Part shown: piece after piece, positions 43,313 to 52,693 of the stretch
How the letters are laid out: each line of letters starts with the position of its first letter
Position numbering within the stretch: position 1 is the stretch's first letter
From: Murimonas intestini
Lineage (GTDB): Bacteria > Bacillota > Clostridia > Lachnospirales > Lachnospiraceae
Assembly (NCBI RefSeq): GCF_024622195.1
Contig: NZ_JANKBI010000012.1
Span: 62,001 to 126,000, forward strand
DNA: 64,000 bases
Direction: 5' to 3'
Translations under genes and position numbers: made by a program
Notes under the pieces: model-generated
Told to the model about the DNA's origin: nothing
Seen by the model: only the letters and a program-made list of their open reading frames with translations
The model's database searches: none

Positions 43313-44656
43313 TCAGGCCAGATTCTTCCTGGAATACCTGATATACCAGAAGAGAAGTACAAGCCCTTTAAATATGCTGGATATAGTAATACTCCACCAG
43401 ACTCCGTTCAGCCCCAGAGGCGTAGCGGAGAGGGCGAGAGCCATAGGGATGCGTGCCCCTGTGAGGATCACGCTCACTATGGATGGAGGAACTGTCCGTC
43501 CAAGGCCTGAGAACGCCCCGGCAGTGGTGATCTCGATGCACATAAAGAGCTGGGAAACTCCCAGGATCTGCAGGTAATCAATCCCCAGGGGCAGAAGGCC
43601 GTCCTCCGGGATGAATATCTTAAAGATCGGTCCGGGACAGAGGATGAGCAGCAAGGTACAGAAAATGCCCCAGACAAGGACTACCTTCATGGAACAGGAG
43701 TAGCCTTTGCGGACACGGGGCTTATTGCCTGCACCGAAATTCTGGGCTACAAATGAGTTGACGGCAGCGGCGAACCCGTCTGCAGTCATCCATGAGATAG
43801 ATTCGATCTGGGAGCCAACCTTCTGAACAGCTACGGCAGAATCCCCGAAGCCTGCAATAAGTCTTGCTATTATCATGGAGATACTGGTCATGATCAGACT
43901 CTGGATACATGTGGGCAGGCCGATTTTTATGATCTCTCTGAGAGAACGTCCGTCGGGCTTTGCAAATATCCTCACCCTTTTCAGCAGGTACGTATCCCTG
44001 GCTGCATGGAAAAAGAAGATGCCCGCTACCACCAGTTGTGCAAATACAGTTGCGATGGCAGCGCCCATAACGCCCATTTCAGGTATCGGCCCAACACCGA
44101 AGATTAGGACAGGGTCCAGGATGATATTTATGACAAGTCCGATCGCAGTGGCGGTAAATGTAGTCTGGCTGTTCCCCATGGCAGTAAAAATTCCTGTAAG
44201 TATCTGTGATAGAAAGGAAAAGATCACAGTGCCGCAGGTAATTGCAAGATATATTTTGGCATCAGCTATTACTTCCGGACTGTTCAGGTTAAAAAAGCCA
44301 ATAAGCGGACCAGCCAGCAATATAGAGGCCAGGCCGTATACGATTCCGAAGAAGATCCCAAGCTGCAGGGAATTCTGGGCAAAGCTGACGGCCCGGTCAT
44401 GATCAGACCCGCCGATGGCGTGGGCTACTTTTACCTGTGCGCCCATTTTGGCCAGCGCCGCCAGTCCGTTGGCAAGCCACATGTACATTCCTGCCGCGCC
44501 CACAGCAGCCACGGCATTGCTGCTGATACGGCCTATCCAGATCATATCAGTCATGTTATAAGCCATCTGCACAAGCGAAGTAGCCATGATAGGCAGGGCG
44601 AGTTTTGTCAGGGAAGGGAAGATAGGCCCTTCCAGGAGATTTACATTCTTTTTCAT
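43313..44656 (-). CDS. MATE-family efflux transporter
   Basis: 447 residues, about twelve membrane segments in two homologous bundles. The opening LLEGPIFPSLTKLALPIMATSLVQMAYNMTDMIWIGR is a standard MATE start, and GDSAVAVQKVGSQIESISWM marks the second half. It exports cationic drugs or metabolites in exchange for sodium or protons. GAGGGA ribosome site on the minus strand. No adjacent regulator is visible. Confidence 0.93.
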   Translation of the reverse strand: MKKNVNLLEGPIFPSLTKLALPIMATSLVQMAYNMTDMIWIGRISSNAVAAVGAAGMYMWLANGLAALAKMGAQVKVAHAIGGSDHDRAVSFAQNSLQLGIFFGIVYGLASILLAGPLIGFFNLNSPEVIADAKIYLAITCGTVIFSFLSQILTGIFTAMGNSQTTFTATAIGLVINIILDPVLIFGVGPIPEMGVMGAAIATVFAQLVVAGIFFFHAARDTYLLKRVRIFAKPDGRSLREIIKIGLPTCIQSLIMTSISMIIARLIAGFGDSAVAVQKVGSQIESISWMTADGFAAAVNSFVAQNFGAGNKPRVRKGYSCSMKVVLVWGIFCTLLLILCPGPIFKIFIPEDGLLPLGIDYLQILGVSQLFMCIEITTAGAFSGLGRTVPPSIVSVILTGARIPMALALSATPLGLNGVWWSITISSIFKGLVLLFWYIRYSRKNLA

Positions 44657-44810
44657 AAGTCCCTCTTTTTAAGTTTGTGTTTTTGGTAGTATTGTAACAC
44701 TTTTGATCTGTAAATGCTACTGGATATCAGCCTGTTGCGTATATTTGGCAGCAGTCTGAAAAAATAGATTGGATAATATCTGAAATAATGATAGAATAAT
44801 ATTCAAAAAG

Positions 44811-44885
44811 TTATGTAACTGTTCAATAACTTCACAGTTACATGCAAAAATCCGTTTAAAATCCCTGGATACGATGGGATTTTTC
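44811..44885 (-). repeat. Partial copy (right half) of the MITE-like repeat
   Basis: On the minus strand it reads AAAAATCCCATCG, then GGATTTTAAACGGATTTTTGCATGTAACTGTGAAG and ends GAACAGTTAC, matching the right ~70 bases of the 11658 element with minor changes. The left end is missing. The rest of 44657-44937 is AT-rich with no gene. Confidence 0.78.
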
Positions 44886-44937
44886 CAGAAAACATAAGAT
44901 TGATTGTAATGGCAGATATAGATGATGGAGGGAGTAT

Positions 44938-46050
44938 ATGGATCAGGACAGGCTATTGAAACAGTTTTGCAGACTGGTTTCTATTGATGCGCCATCTTTA
45001 AAAGAGCGGCGCATGGCAGATTATCTGAAGGCTGAATTGGAAGAGCTGGGATTTGAGGTTGAAGAAGATGGGGCAGGAGATGCCCTTGGAGGTGACAGCG
45101 GAAATCTGTATGCAGTATTGAAAGGGACAAAAAAGAGCAGTCCGCTTTTGTTTTCCCTCCATATGGACACAGTTTTTCCGGCAGAGGGGAAGCAGGCTGT
45201 GATCCATGAAGACGGCCGCATTACCAGCAACGGGGACACTGTGCTGGGGGCAGATGATATGGCAGGCATGGCGTCTGTCCTGGAGGCTCTGCGCACCATA
45301 GTGGAGGAAGGAGCGGAGCACCGGGATGTGGAGCTTCTGATCAGTGTTGGTGAAGAACTTCATCTTCTGGGAAGCGGGATCTTTGAATTTGAGAAGATCT
45401 CTGCAAAAGAGTCATACACCCTGGACCTGAGCGGCCAGATAGGGACAGCGGCCTGGCAGGCTCCATCTCTGGCTTCTTTTGCAGCAAAGATATCCGGGCG
45501 GTCAGCACATGCGGGATTTGCCCCGGAAAAGGGAATACATGCTGTGGCTATCGCGGCAAGGGCAGTTAACAGGATAGACATAGGCCGTGTCAGTGAAGCC
45601 ATGACGGTAAATATTGGAAGCATATCTGGAGGCACGGCAACGAACGTGATTCCGGACAGCTGTATAGTTACAGGGGAGGTGCGGGGATTTTCCCATGAGG
45701 CTGTTCTGGGAGAGACAGAGAGGATCAAGGAGATTTTTAAAGAAGAGGCGAAAGCAGAGGGAGGAAGCATATCCTTTCAGTACCAGATGCCCCTGACGGC
45801 GTTTGAGACACCCCACGGGCATCCTGTTGTAAAGCGTTTTAGACGGGCATGTGAAAAGCTGGGGATACAGCCGCAGATGGTGAGGACGTTTGGAGGGAGC
45901 GACCAGAATAATCTGTCATGCCATGGGGTGACTGGCCTGGTACTGGCCTCGGCAATGCACCAGGTACATTCCTGCCAGGAATTTACAGAGATCTCAGAGA
46001 TGCTGGATGTGGCCAGGCTGGTCTATGAGATAATACTTGATGAGGAATAG
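44938..46050 (+). CDS. M20-family metallopeptidase (PepT-like)
   Basis: 370 residues. The metal ligands are visible in order: His in SLHMDTV, bridging Asp in LGADDMAG, the Glu-Glu pair in SVGEELHLLG, Asp in YTLDLSG and a C-terminal His in MHQVHSCQEF. The dimerisation domain (GRSAHAGFAPEKG...GTATNVIPD) sits in the middle. It probably removes an N-terminal residue from short peptides, in the cytoplasm. GGAGGG ribosome site. It is separated from the ABC pair by about 120 bases. Confidence 0.92.
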   Translation: MDQDRLLKQFCRLVSIDAPSLKERRMADYLKAELEELGFEVEEDGAGDALGGDSGNLYAVLKGTKKSSPLLFSLHMDTVFPAEGKQAVIHEDGRITSNGDTVLGADDMAGMASVLEALRTIVEEGAEHRDVELLISVGEELHLLGSGIFEFEKISAKESYTLDLSGQIGTAAWQAPSLASFAAKISGRSAHAGFAPEKGIHAVAIAARAVNRIDIGRVSEAMTVNIGSISGGTATNVIPDSCIVTGEVRGFSHEAVLGETERIKEIFKEEAKAEGGSISFQYQMPLTAFETPHGHPVVKRFRRACEKLGIQPQMVRTFGGSDQNNLSCHGVTGLVLASAMHQVHSCQEFTEISEMLDVARLVYEIILDEE

Positions 46051-46174
46051 AAACAGGCGCTTTTAAAAGCTGTAACTTGAGAATAAAAAACTTTACTTTG
46101 CGCAGCAGGGCTTGAAAGCAGGCATACATCAGATTATACTGGCAGCAGAAACAGGAAAGAGGAGGAAAAGGGCT

Positions 46175-46891
46175 ATGCTGGAAATAAAAAATTTTTCTAA
46201 GACATATAAAGGAAGCAAGAAAGCGGTGGAGGACCTGAACCTGAAAGTGGAAGCAGGAGATATCTTTGGATTCATCGGACACAACGGGGCAGGTAAGAGC
46301 ACAACTATCAAGGCAATTGCGGGTGTACTGGACTTTGAAGAGGGTGAGATCTTTATTGATAATAAAAGCATCCGCAGCCAGCCTGTAGAATGCAAGAAAG
46401 TGATGGCTTATATACCGGATAATCCGGATCTGTATGAACATCTGACTGGTATCCAGTACCTGAATTTTATCGGGGATATCTTTGAGGTACCTGTGAGAGA
46501 AAGAGAAGAGCGGATCAAAAAGTATGGTGATGAATTTGAGATTACAAGTGCTTTCGGTGATGCGATCTCTTCGTATTCCCATGGTATGAAACAGAAAATT
46601 GCAATTATATCAGCCCTGATGCATGAGCCAAAACTGCTGATCCTGGATGAGCCGTTTGTGGGCCTGGATCCTAAAGCCAGCATCCTGTTAAAGCAGACGA
46701 TGCATGAACTTTGTGAGCGTGGCAGCGCTATCTTTTTTTCCACCCATGTGCTGGATGTGGCAGAGAAGCTCTGTAATAAGATTGCTATCATAAAAGGCGG
46801 CAGGCTGGTAGTGGAAGGGGAAATGGAAAAACTGATCGGAGACGAGTCACTTGAGAGCCTCTTTATGGAGGTGATCGACCATGAAAAGTAA
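46175..46891 (+). CDS. ABC transporter ATP-binding protein (ABC-2 type)
   Basis: Starts at the ATG 46175 after GAGGAGG; the frame extends upstream without a site. 238 residues: Walker A GHNGAGKST, signature as SYSHGMKQK, Walker B LLILDEPFVGLD, His switch STHVLD. The signature LSGGQ is replaced by YSHGM, as often seen in export-type ABC-2 ATPases. It overlaps the permease gene by 11 bases and energises it. Confidence 0.92.
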   Translation: MLEIKNFSKTYKGSKKAVEDLNLKVEAGDIFGFIGHNGAGKSTTIKAIAGVLDFEEGEIFIDNKSIRSQPVECKKVMAYIPDNPDLYEHLTGIQYLNFIGDIFEVPVREREERIKKYGDEFEITSAFGDAISSYSHGMKQKIAIISALMHEPKLLILDEPFVGLDPKASILLKQTMHELCERGSAIFFSTHVLDVAEKLCNKIAIIKGGRLVVEGEMEKLIGDESLESLFMEVIDHEK

Positions 46892-48446
46892 ATGTTTCCT
46901 GCTGTTTAAAGTTCAGTTCTTTAACCAGGTGAATGTAAAGAGTAAAGCGAAGAGCCAGGTTATGGTGATGGTATCCATGGGGATTCTGGGTGTTATTCTG
47001 GCGATCTACAGCTATATGATAGGGTATGGCCTGGGCAGCATGGGTATGGCTGAGGTAATTCCCTCATATGCACTGGCAATTACAAGTATTGTTACTCTTT
47101 TTTTCACGGCTATAAAGGCAAATGGCGTCCTCTTCGCATACAAGGATTATGATATACTGATGGCGCTTCCTGTAAAGACAAGTACAGTGATCGCCAGCAG
47201 GTTCCTCACCATGTATGTGCTGAACCTGATATTTACAGCTTTAGTCATGGTACCTATGGGAATCTCCTATATAGTGTGGCAGGGCCCGGGATTTTTATTC
47301 TACCCTGTGTGGATAGCAGGATTGCTGGCAGCGCCGCTTGTACCCACAACGATCGCTACCCTGCTGGGGGCGCTGATCATCCTTTTTACATCCAGGTTCA
47401 AATATGCAAATATACTGACCACAGTTGTTTCGCTGGCTGCAATGATAGCAGTGGTACTGGGGTCATTCAGCCTTGGAGGAGTATCTGATGAGAGTATAGA
47501 TATCTCAGCAATTAAGTCAGTGGGAGAATTTATGCTGGTACAGATTAACAGAATATATCCTCTTGCGTCCCTCTTCCATAAGGCAGTTGTGAAGCTGGAC
47601 ATGGTATCATTCCTGATCTATCTTGTGATCTCAGCAGGCTGGTATTACTTGTTTGTAAAGGTACTCTCCCTGCGCTACAAGAAAATGAATACAGGGCTTA
47701 TGACTTATCATACAAGATCTGATTATAAGATGACGAGCCTTTCGGCAGGCAGCCCACTGAAAGCCCTGTGGAAAAAGGAAATGAAAAGGTTCTTTTCATC
47801 TACTCCATATATTCTGAATATGGGGATGGGAATAATACTTGCTGTTGTATTCAGCATTGCCTGCCTGTTTGTAGGCAGGGATCAGATAGGTACTATACTA
47901 AACATGCCGGGTATACAGGATGTGATAGGAGGCGTGCTGCCTTTTGTGGTGAGTATGCTGGGATGCATGTCATGTACAACGAGTGTATCCCTGTCTCTGG
48001 AGGGGAAGAGCATCGGAATATTAAAGTCCCTGCCCGTATCACCTGAACTTGTATATAAAAGTAAGATCCTCATGAATCTGACCCTAATACTGCCGGCCAT
48101 GTTAATAAGCTCCGCCTGTCTGGCAATCTGCTTTCCGCAGAGCCTGCCTGGAGTGGTGCTGATATTTGTGACCCCTCTTGTATACGGGACCTTCACTTCC
48201 ATATTTGGCATGTTTGTAAATATTAAGATGCCAAATTATGAATGGACGAATGAAATATCTGTGATCAAGCAGAGCATGAGTTCTATGGCCGGGATATTTG
48301 GCGGAATGATAAACGGAGGCATCCCAATCATCATACTCGTAGTATTTAAGAATCTCGATCCGGTAGTGGTTGGCGCCATATTCACTGCCGCCGAAGCTGT
48401 TTTGTCAGTTTTGCTCTTTGGGTATCTGAAAAAGTTGAGATTTTAA
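46881..48446 (+). CDS. ABC-2 type permease (putative exporter)
   Basis: 521 residues with about twelve hydrophobic segments and no ATPase domain; length and topology fit the large clostridial ABC exporter permeases. A conserved stretch KSLPVSPELVYKSKILMNL lies in a late cytoplasmic loop. The substrate is unknown. Translation is coupled to the ATPase, and a terminator follows. Confidence 0.85.
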   Translation: MKSKCFLLFKVQFFNQVNVKSKAKSQVMVMVSMGILGVILAIYSYMIGYGLGSMGMAEVIPSYALAITSIVTLFFTAIKANGVLFAYKDYDILMALPVKTSTVIASRFLTMYVLNLIFTALVMVPMGISYIVWQGPGFLFYPVWIAGLLAAPLVPTTIATLLGALIILFTSRFKYANILTTVVSLAAMIAVVLGSFSLGGVSDESIDISAIKSVGEFMLVQINRIYPLASLFHKAVVKLDMVSFLIYLVISAGWYYLFVKVLSLRYKKMNTGLMTYHTRSDYKMTSLSAGSPLKALWKKEMKRFFSSTPYILNMGMGIILAVVFSIACLFVGRDQIGTILNMPGIQDVIGGVLPFVVSMLGCMSCTTSVSLSLEGKSIGILKSLPVSPELVYKSKILMNLTLILPAMLISSACLAICFPQSLPGVVLIFVTPLVYGTFTSIFGMFVNIKMPNYEWTNEISVIKQSMSSMAGIFGGMINGGIPIIILVVFKNLDPVVVGAIFTAAEAVLSVLLFGYLKKLRF

Positions 48447-48463
48447 AAACAGGCTTAAGAAAT

Positions 48464-48502
48464 ACCACCCTGATACCTGCCAAAGTTCCGGGGTGGTTTT
48501 TC
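48464..48502 (+). terminator. Rho-independent terminator
   Basis: ACCACCC (48464-48470) pairs with GGGTGGT (48491-48497) and is followed by TTTTTC. Confidence 0.8.
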
Positions 48503-48541
48503 TATGTTAAGTTAGTGACAAATCGGTTCCAGTTTAAATTA

Positions 48542-48570
48542 TTGTCTGGGACTAATATTCATGTTAAAAT
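48542..48570 (+). promoter_or_regulatory. Promoter of the LacI-family gene
   Basis: TTGTCT (48542-48547), 17-bp spacer, TAAAAT (48565-48570). The ribosome site AAAGGAAA and ATG follow about 55 bases later. No copy of the GCTAAAT operator is seen here. Confidence 0.6.
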
Positions 48571-48630
48571 GTATATGGATAAATATCCCATTATTAAGAT
48601 TAACTGCATATATGCATAGAAAGGAAATTT

Positions 48631-49722
48631 ATGGCAAGTATTTATGATATTGCAAAATTAGCAGGAGTTTCCTATTCTACGGTATCGTTGATTTTGAACA
48701 ACAGAGGAGATGACTTAAGGATATCTAAGAAGACCCAGGAAAAAGTTAAGCAGATTGCAAAGGAACAGGGATATGTTCCGAATGTACATGCGAGGAAGCT
48801 GATTTCTAAGGATATAAAAAATATACCGGAGATAGCTCTGTTCTGGTCACCCACTCAGCACCCTATTTTTTTGAATTCAATGATAAGCAAATTGAATGAG
48901 ATGATGAATGAAGGAATCGTACCGGATATGAGTGTGACGATTTATCCATTTGAAAATGATCATCTGGATAAAATGGAGAAGATACTGAAAGGAAACTTTG
49001 TCCATGGGATTATTATACCGGTAGCAGAGGAGAAGGATATACGCTATCTGAGACAGCTTGATATTCAGGTGCCGGTTATTACAATTTACAGAAGCGCGAG
49101 AAAGTATCATTCTGTGGATGTTGATAATTACACAAATGGAAAAGTTGCCGGTGAGATTTTTCATATGCTTGGTATGAAGCGGGTAGGCATTTTGAGAAAT
49201 GCGTACTCTTCAATTTCTTTTTCTGAAAGGGTTAAAGGGTTTAAAGAGCAGTGCAGAAAGAATTCAATGGAGATCATAGTTGACCTGGACCGGAACATAA
49301 GTAAGAAAAAAAGTAAGGACCCTGTAGAAAGATACCAAGTCGGAAGCCAGATAGCAGAAGAGATTCTCGCGGCGGGACAGGCCCCTGAGGGAATATTTGT
49401 ACAGAACGATGACAGTGCCCGTGGGGCAGTACATACGTTTAAGAAGCATGGCATCAGGGTGCCGGAGGATATAGCGGTCATCGCCTATGGGCACAACAGT
49501 AATGAAAATGCGGAAGAGAGCAGGCTGACACTGATAAGTTTTCCGATGGATGAATTGGCTGAGAAGACCTGGCAGCTGATCGGGAGCCTTTTGAGCGGCG
49601 GGATTATTAAAACTACACGGGTTTTGTGTCCGTCCAGAGTTTTTTTTGGAGCGAGCTGTCCAAAGCCAGAGGCATTTGACGAGTGGATGCAGGAAAAAGG
49701 AAAAGTGCACAAAAAAGAGTGA
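48631..49722 (+). CDS. LacI-family transcriptional repressor
   Basis: 363 residues. The N-terminal helix-turn-helix SIYDIAKLAGVSYSTVSLILNN is followed by a hinge and a periplasmic-binding-protein-like ligand domain. The latter includes VDVDNYTNGKVAGE, AVIAYGHNSNENAEESRLTLISF and the DDSARGAVHTFKK segment. It stands just upstream of the operators at 49806-49876 and is the obvious controller of the transporter and acyl-CoA genes that follow. The ligand need not be a sugar, since the controlled transporter is of the peptide type. Confidence 0.92.
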   Translation: MASIYDIAKLAGVSYSTVSLILNNRGDDLRISKKTQEKVKQIAKEQGYVPNVHARKLISKDIKNIPEIALFWSPTQHPIFLNSMISKLNEMMNEGIVPDMSVTIYPFENDHLDKMEKILKGNFVHGIIIPVAEEKDIRYLRQLDIQVPVITIYRSARKYHSVDVDNYTNGKVAGEIFHMLGMKRVGILRNAYSSISFSERVKGFKEQCRKNSMEIIVDLDRNISKKKSKDPVERYQVGSQIAEEILAAGQAPEGIFVQNDDSARGAVHTFKKHGIRVPEDIAVIAYGHNSNENAEESRLTLISFPMDELAEKTWQLIGSLLSGGIIKTTRVLCPSRVFFGASCPKPEAFDEWMQEKGKVHKKE

Positions 49723-49764
49723 TGCAAAATATTAATTATGCAGAAAATGACGGACAAAACAGAA

Positions 49765-49876
49765 TTGACTTTACTATTAACAGGCAATATGCTATTATGA
49801 AAATGTGCTAAATGGATTTAATTGACAGAAATTCATTTAGCATAAATTACAGGTAATTGCTAAATGGATTTAGCAA
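49765..49876 (+). promoter_or_regulatory. Promoter with two LacI-type operators
   Basis: TTGACT (49765-49770), 17-bp spacer and TATGCT (49788-49793) form the promoter. The perfect palindrome TTGCTAAATGGATTTAGCAA spans 49857-49876. An imperfect second copy, GCTAAATGGATTTAA, starts at 49807, just after the expected start point, with a matching reverse half ATTCATTTAGC at 49831-49841. Repression by looping or road-block is likely. Confidence 0.82.
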
Positions 49877-49899
49877 AAGTGTTGAAGGGAGGATCACAA

Positions 49900-51714
49900 A
49901 TGAAAAAGAAGGTATTGGCAGTTCTGATGTCTGTTGTAATGCTGGGAACGCTGACTGCCTGCGGAGGCCAGAAGTCAGAAGAAACTGGGCAGCAGAAGGC
50001 CACAGAGGCGGAGGAGGATTCCAAAGAAAAGAAGACAGAGGCAGAGAAAACAGAAGCGGAGAAAACAGAAGCAGAGAAGACAGAGGCGGAAGAATCCAAA
50101 GCTGAAGGGACAGAAGCGGAGAAAGATACCAAGAATGAAACTGATGGTGTAAGTGAAACGGAAGCGGCTAACACAGACAAGGAATCGGAAGCGGCCAAAT
50201 CAGATGTAAAAGCGGAAGACCCGGCTGGCAAGGACAGCGGAGACAGTGCGCAAATAAAAACAGGCGGTATCCTGAAAATTGGAACACCCGCCGAGATAGT
50301 GAACCTGGGATATCCCGGCAAGCCAGGAAGTTCCAATGAATTAATTGTCATGCAGCCTGCCGTAGAGCCGCTGTGCAGATATACGAAGGAAGGGGAACTG
50401 GATCCGTGGCTTTGTGAATCTTTTGAAGCAGATGCAGATGCCCTGACCCTGACAGTAAAACTGAAAGAGGGTATAAAGTTCCATGACGGTACAGATTTTA
50501 ATGCAGAGGCAGTGAAGTGGAACTGGGAGGCATTTACTGCTCAGGGGCGCACAGAAATCGGGGCTATTAAATCAATTGAATGCCCGGATGATAATACTGT
50601 AGTGGCCCACCTTGCCCAGTGGGATAACACGATCCCGGACAACGCCCTTTGGCTTGCTGGTTTTATGTATTCTCCTGCTTATGCAAAAGAAAATGGGGAA
50701 GATAAGGCAAATGTCAATCCGGTGGGTACAGGGCCATTTAAGTTTAAAGAGTGGAAAAAGGATGTAAGTATTTCATTTGAGGCAAATAAAGACTACTGGA
50801 TTGAAGGACAGCCATATCTGGATGGTATAGAATTTGAATTTATTGCAGATGCCAATACTTTAACAACAGCTTATCAGGCTGGCGAACTGGATGCACTTGG
50901 CATGATTTTTGGAGATTCTGTCAGTATCATGAAGGCAACAGGGGAAGAGTCAAAGGCAGAGGATGGGCTGACAGGAGGCGCTACTATTTCAATTGTTGCG
51001 TTTGGCTGTACAGATGAGAAGTCCCCATGCAAGGATTTAAAGGTCCGCCAGGCATTCTGCCATGCAGTTGACTGGGAGACTCTGTGTCAGGCCAGCGGAA
51101 ACGGAAGCATGTATTATGTGAACCAGTGGGCCGTACCGGGGACATGGTCTTACAATGATGATGTTGCAGGATATCCGTATGATACTGAAAAAGCAAAAGA
51201 GCTGTTGAAAGAAGCCGGTTATAAAGACGGAGTGAAGATTAACTGTTATACTGTTGAGCCTAATACAACACAGGCAACCATGCTTCAGCAGTATTTAAGC
51301 GAAGCGGGAATTGAACTGGATATTCAGATTATTGATCAGTCCAGGTCTGATGAAATGTCAGGCATCAATGGAAACTGGGATGGAATTATCCTGTCAGCAG
51401 GAAGGGCGGATGTGGAAATTGCTTCTATATATGGCAGGTCATTTACAGATGAAGGTGTCAGGTATGTAGGCGGATTTTTGCATCCTGAAGATCTGGCGGA
51501 GGTGATCAGCAATGCCAAAGCTGCAAAGACCCAGGAAGACAGGGCAAAATACTGCAAAGAAATGGCGAAAATGATAATCGATGAATACTGTATGATCGCC
51601 CCGATCGGTATTGGCTCGGGGGTACAGTATGAAAAGGATTATGTGCATGATACAGGAATTTTAAGGAAGCATATGATTGCCTGGACACCGGAAGCGTGCT
51701 GGCTGGACAAGTAA
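49900..51714 (+). CDS. ABC transporter substrate-binding lipoprotein, Opp/Dpp family (SBP_bac_5)
   Basis: Start at ATG 49900 with GGGAGG; the frame also opens at 49864, inside the operator. 604 residues. Signal peptide ending in the lipobox LTAC, so lipid-anchored outside the membrane. A highly charged linker containing four TEAEK units (15-bp DNA repeat, about 50034-50094) follows, then a family-5 binding domain with LKEGIKFHDGTDFNAEAVKWNWE and GTGPFKFKEW. The family binds peptides but also many other ligands. The downstream acyl-CoA genes suggest an organic acid or conjugate. Confidence 0.92.
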   Translation: MKKKVLAVLMSVVMLGTLTACGGQKSEETGQQKATEAEEDSKEKKTEAEKTEAEKTEAEKTEAEESKAEGTEAEKDTKNETDGVSETEAANTDKESEAAKSDVKAEDPAGKDSGDSAQIKTGGILKIGTPAEIVNLGYPGKPGSSNELIVMQPAVEPLCRYTKEGELDPWLCESFEADADALTLTVKLKEGIKFHDGTDFNAEAVKWNWEAFTAQGRTEIGAIKSIECPDDNTVVAHLAQWDNTIPDNALWLAGFMYSPAYAKENGEDKANVNPVGTGPFKFKEWKKDVSISFEANKDYWIEGQPYLDGIEFEFIADANTLTTAYQAGELDALGMIFGDSVSIMKATGEESKAEDGLTGGATISIVAFGCTDEKSPCKDLKVRQAFCHAVDWETLCQASGNGSMYYVNQWAVPGTWSYNDDVAGYPYDTEKAKELLKEAGYKDGVKINCYTVEPNTTQATMLQQYLSEAGIELDIQIIDQSRSDEMSGINGNWDGIILSAGRADVEIASIYGRSFTDEGVRYVGGFLHPEDLAEVISNAKAAKTQEDRAKYCKEMAKMIIDEYCMIAPIGIGSGVQYEKDYVHDTGILRKHMIAWTPEACWLDK

Positions 51715-51735
51715 GCCAAAAGAGAGGTAAAGGTT

Positions 51736-52680
51736 ATGGGAAGATATATCGCGAAGCGTTTCGGGCAGGCGGCAATTGTACTGCTGCTGGTTTCTCTTTT
51801 TACATATCTGCTCCTTTATATGATGCCGGGGGATCCGGTATATGCAATGCTGGGCGGAGATATTACGAGGGAACAGTATGATATTGCATATGCGAAGATG
51901 CATCTGGGGGATCCGCTGCTTCTGCGTTATGTGAGATGGCTGTTTGATTTTGTGACAGGGGAATGGGGAAATTCATTTAAGTATTCAGAGCCGGTGCGAC
52001 AGATTATTGCGGTCAGACTTCCCGTAACCATGTACCTAGGAGTATGGTCTATTATCATAAGCACGCTGGCAGGCATACTGTTCGGTGTAATCTGCGGTAC
52101 TAAACGGGGAAAGGCAGCAGATTCTGTTATCATCACCTGTGCTAATTTCGGTGCGGTAATGCCGGCTTTCTGGCTGGCTGTTCTGGGGATGTATATCTTC
52201 TCCCTGAAGCTGGGCTGGCTTCCAACTCATGGATTTACAATGCCGTCTGAGGATCTGGGACTTAGCATACAGCAGAGCATCCTGCCGCTCATAGCACTCA
52301 GCGTGGGAGGGATCGGCGGAACCACCAGGCAGATGCGCTCTGGTATGCTTGATGTTGTACGGCAGGATTATATCAGGACTGCACGGTCTAAAGGGCTGAA
52401 AGAATCTCAGGTAATATGGCGCCATGCATTCCGGAACGCAGTTCTGCCCGTGGTCACGCTGACAGGGATGAGTTTCAGGAATGTGGTTGCAGGGGCAGTG
52501 TCAATAGAGCAGGTTTTTGGTATTGCTGGAATGGGCTCTCTGCTGATCAACAGTATCCTGAGTAAGGATATCGCAGTAGTACAGTCCTGTATTATGATTA
52601 TCTCAATTGTAGTAGTGATGTCAAACCTGCTGGTGGATATCCTGTATGGTATCCTGGATGCCAGGATCAGAGTGGAGTAA
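51736..52680 (+). CDS. ABC transporter permease, DppB type
   Basis: 314 residues, six membrane segments. The opening YIAKRFGQAAIVLLLVSLFTYLL and the assembly loop VRQDYIRTARSKGLKESQVIWRHAFRNA, including the EAA-like motif, are standard for DppB/OppB. AGAGAGGTAAAGG upstream of the ATG. It forms the channel with the next gene product. Confidence 0.94.
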   Translation: MGRYIAKRFGQAAIVLLLVSLFTYLLLYMMPGDPVYAMLGGDITREQYDIAYAKMHLGDPLLLRYVRWLFDFVTGEWGNSFKYSEPVRQIIAVRLPVTMYLGVWSIIISTLAGILFGVICGTKRGKAADSVIITCANFGAVMPAFWLAVLGMYIFSLKLGWLPTHGFTMPSEDLGLSIQQSILPLIALSVGGIGGTTRQMRSGMLDVVRQDYIRTARSKGLKESQVIWRHAFRNAVLPVVTLTGMSFRNVVAGAVSIEQVFGIAGMGSLLINSILSKDIAVVQSCIMIISIVVVMSNLLVDILYGILDARIRVE

Positions 52681-52693
52681 GGAGAACATAGGG

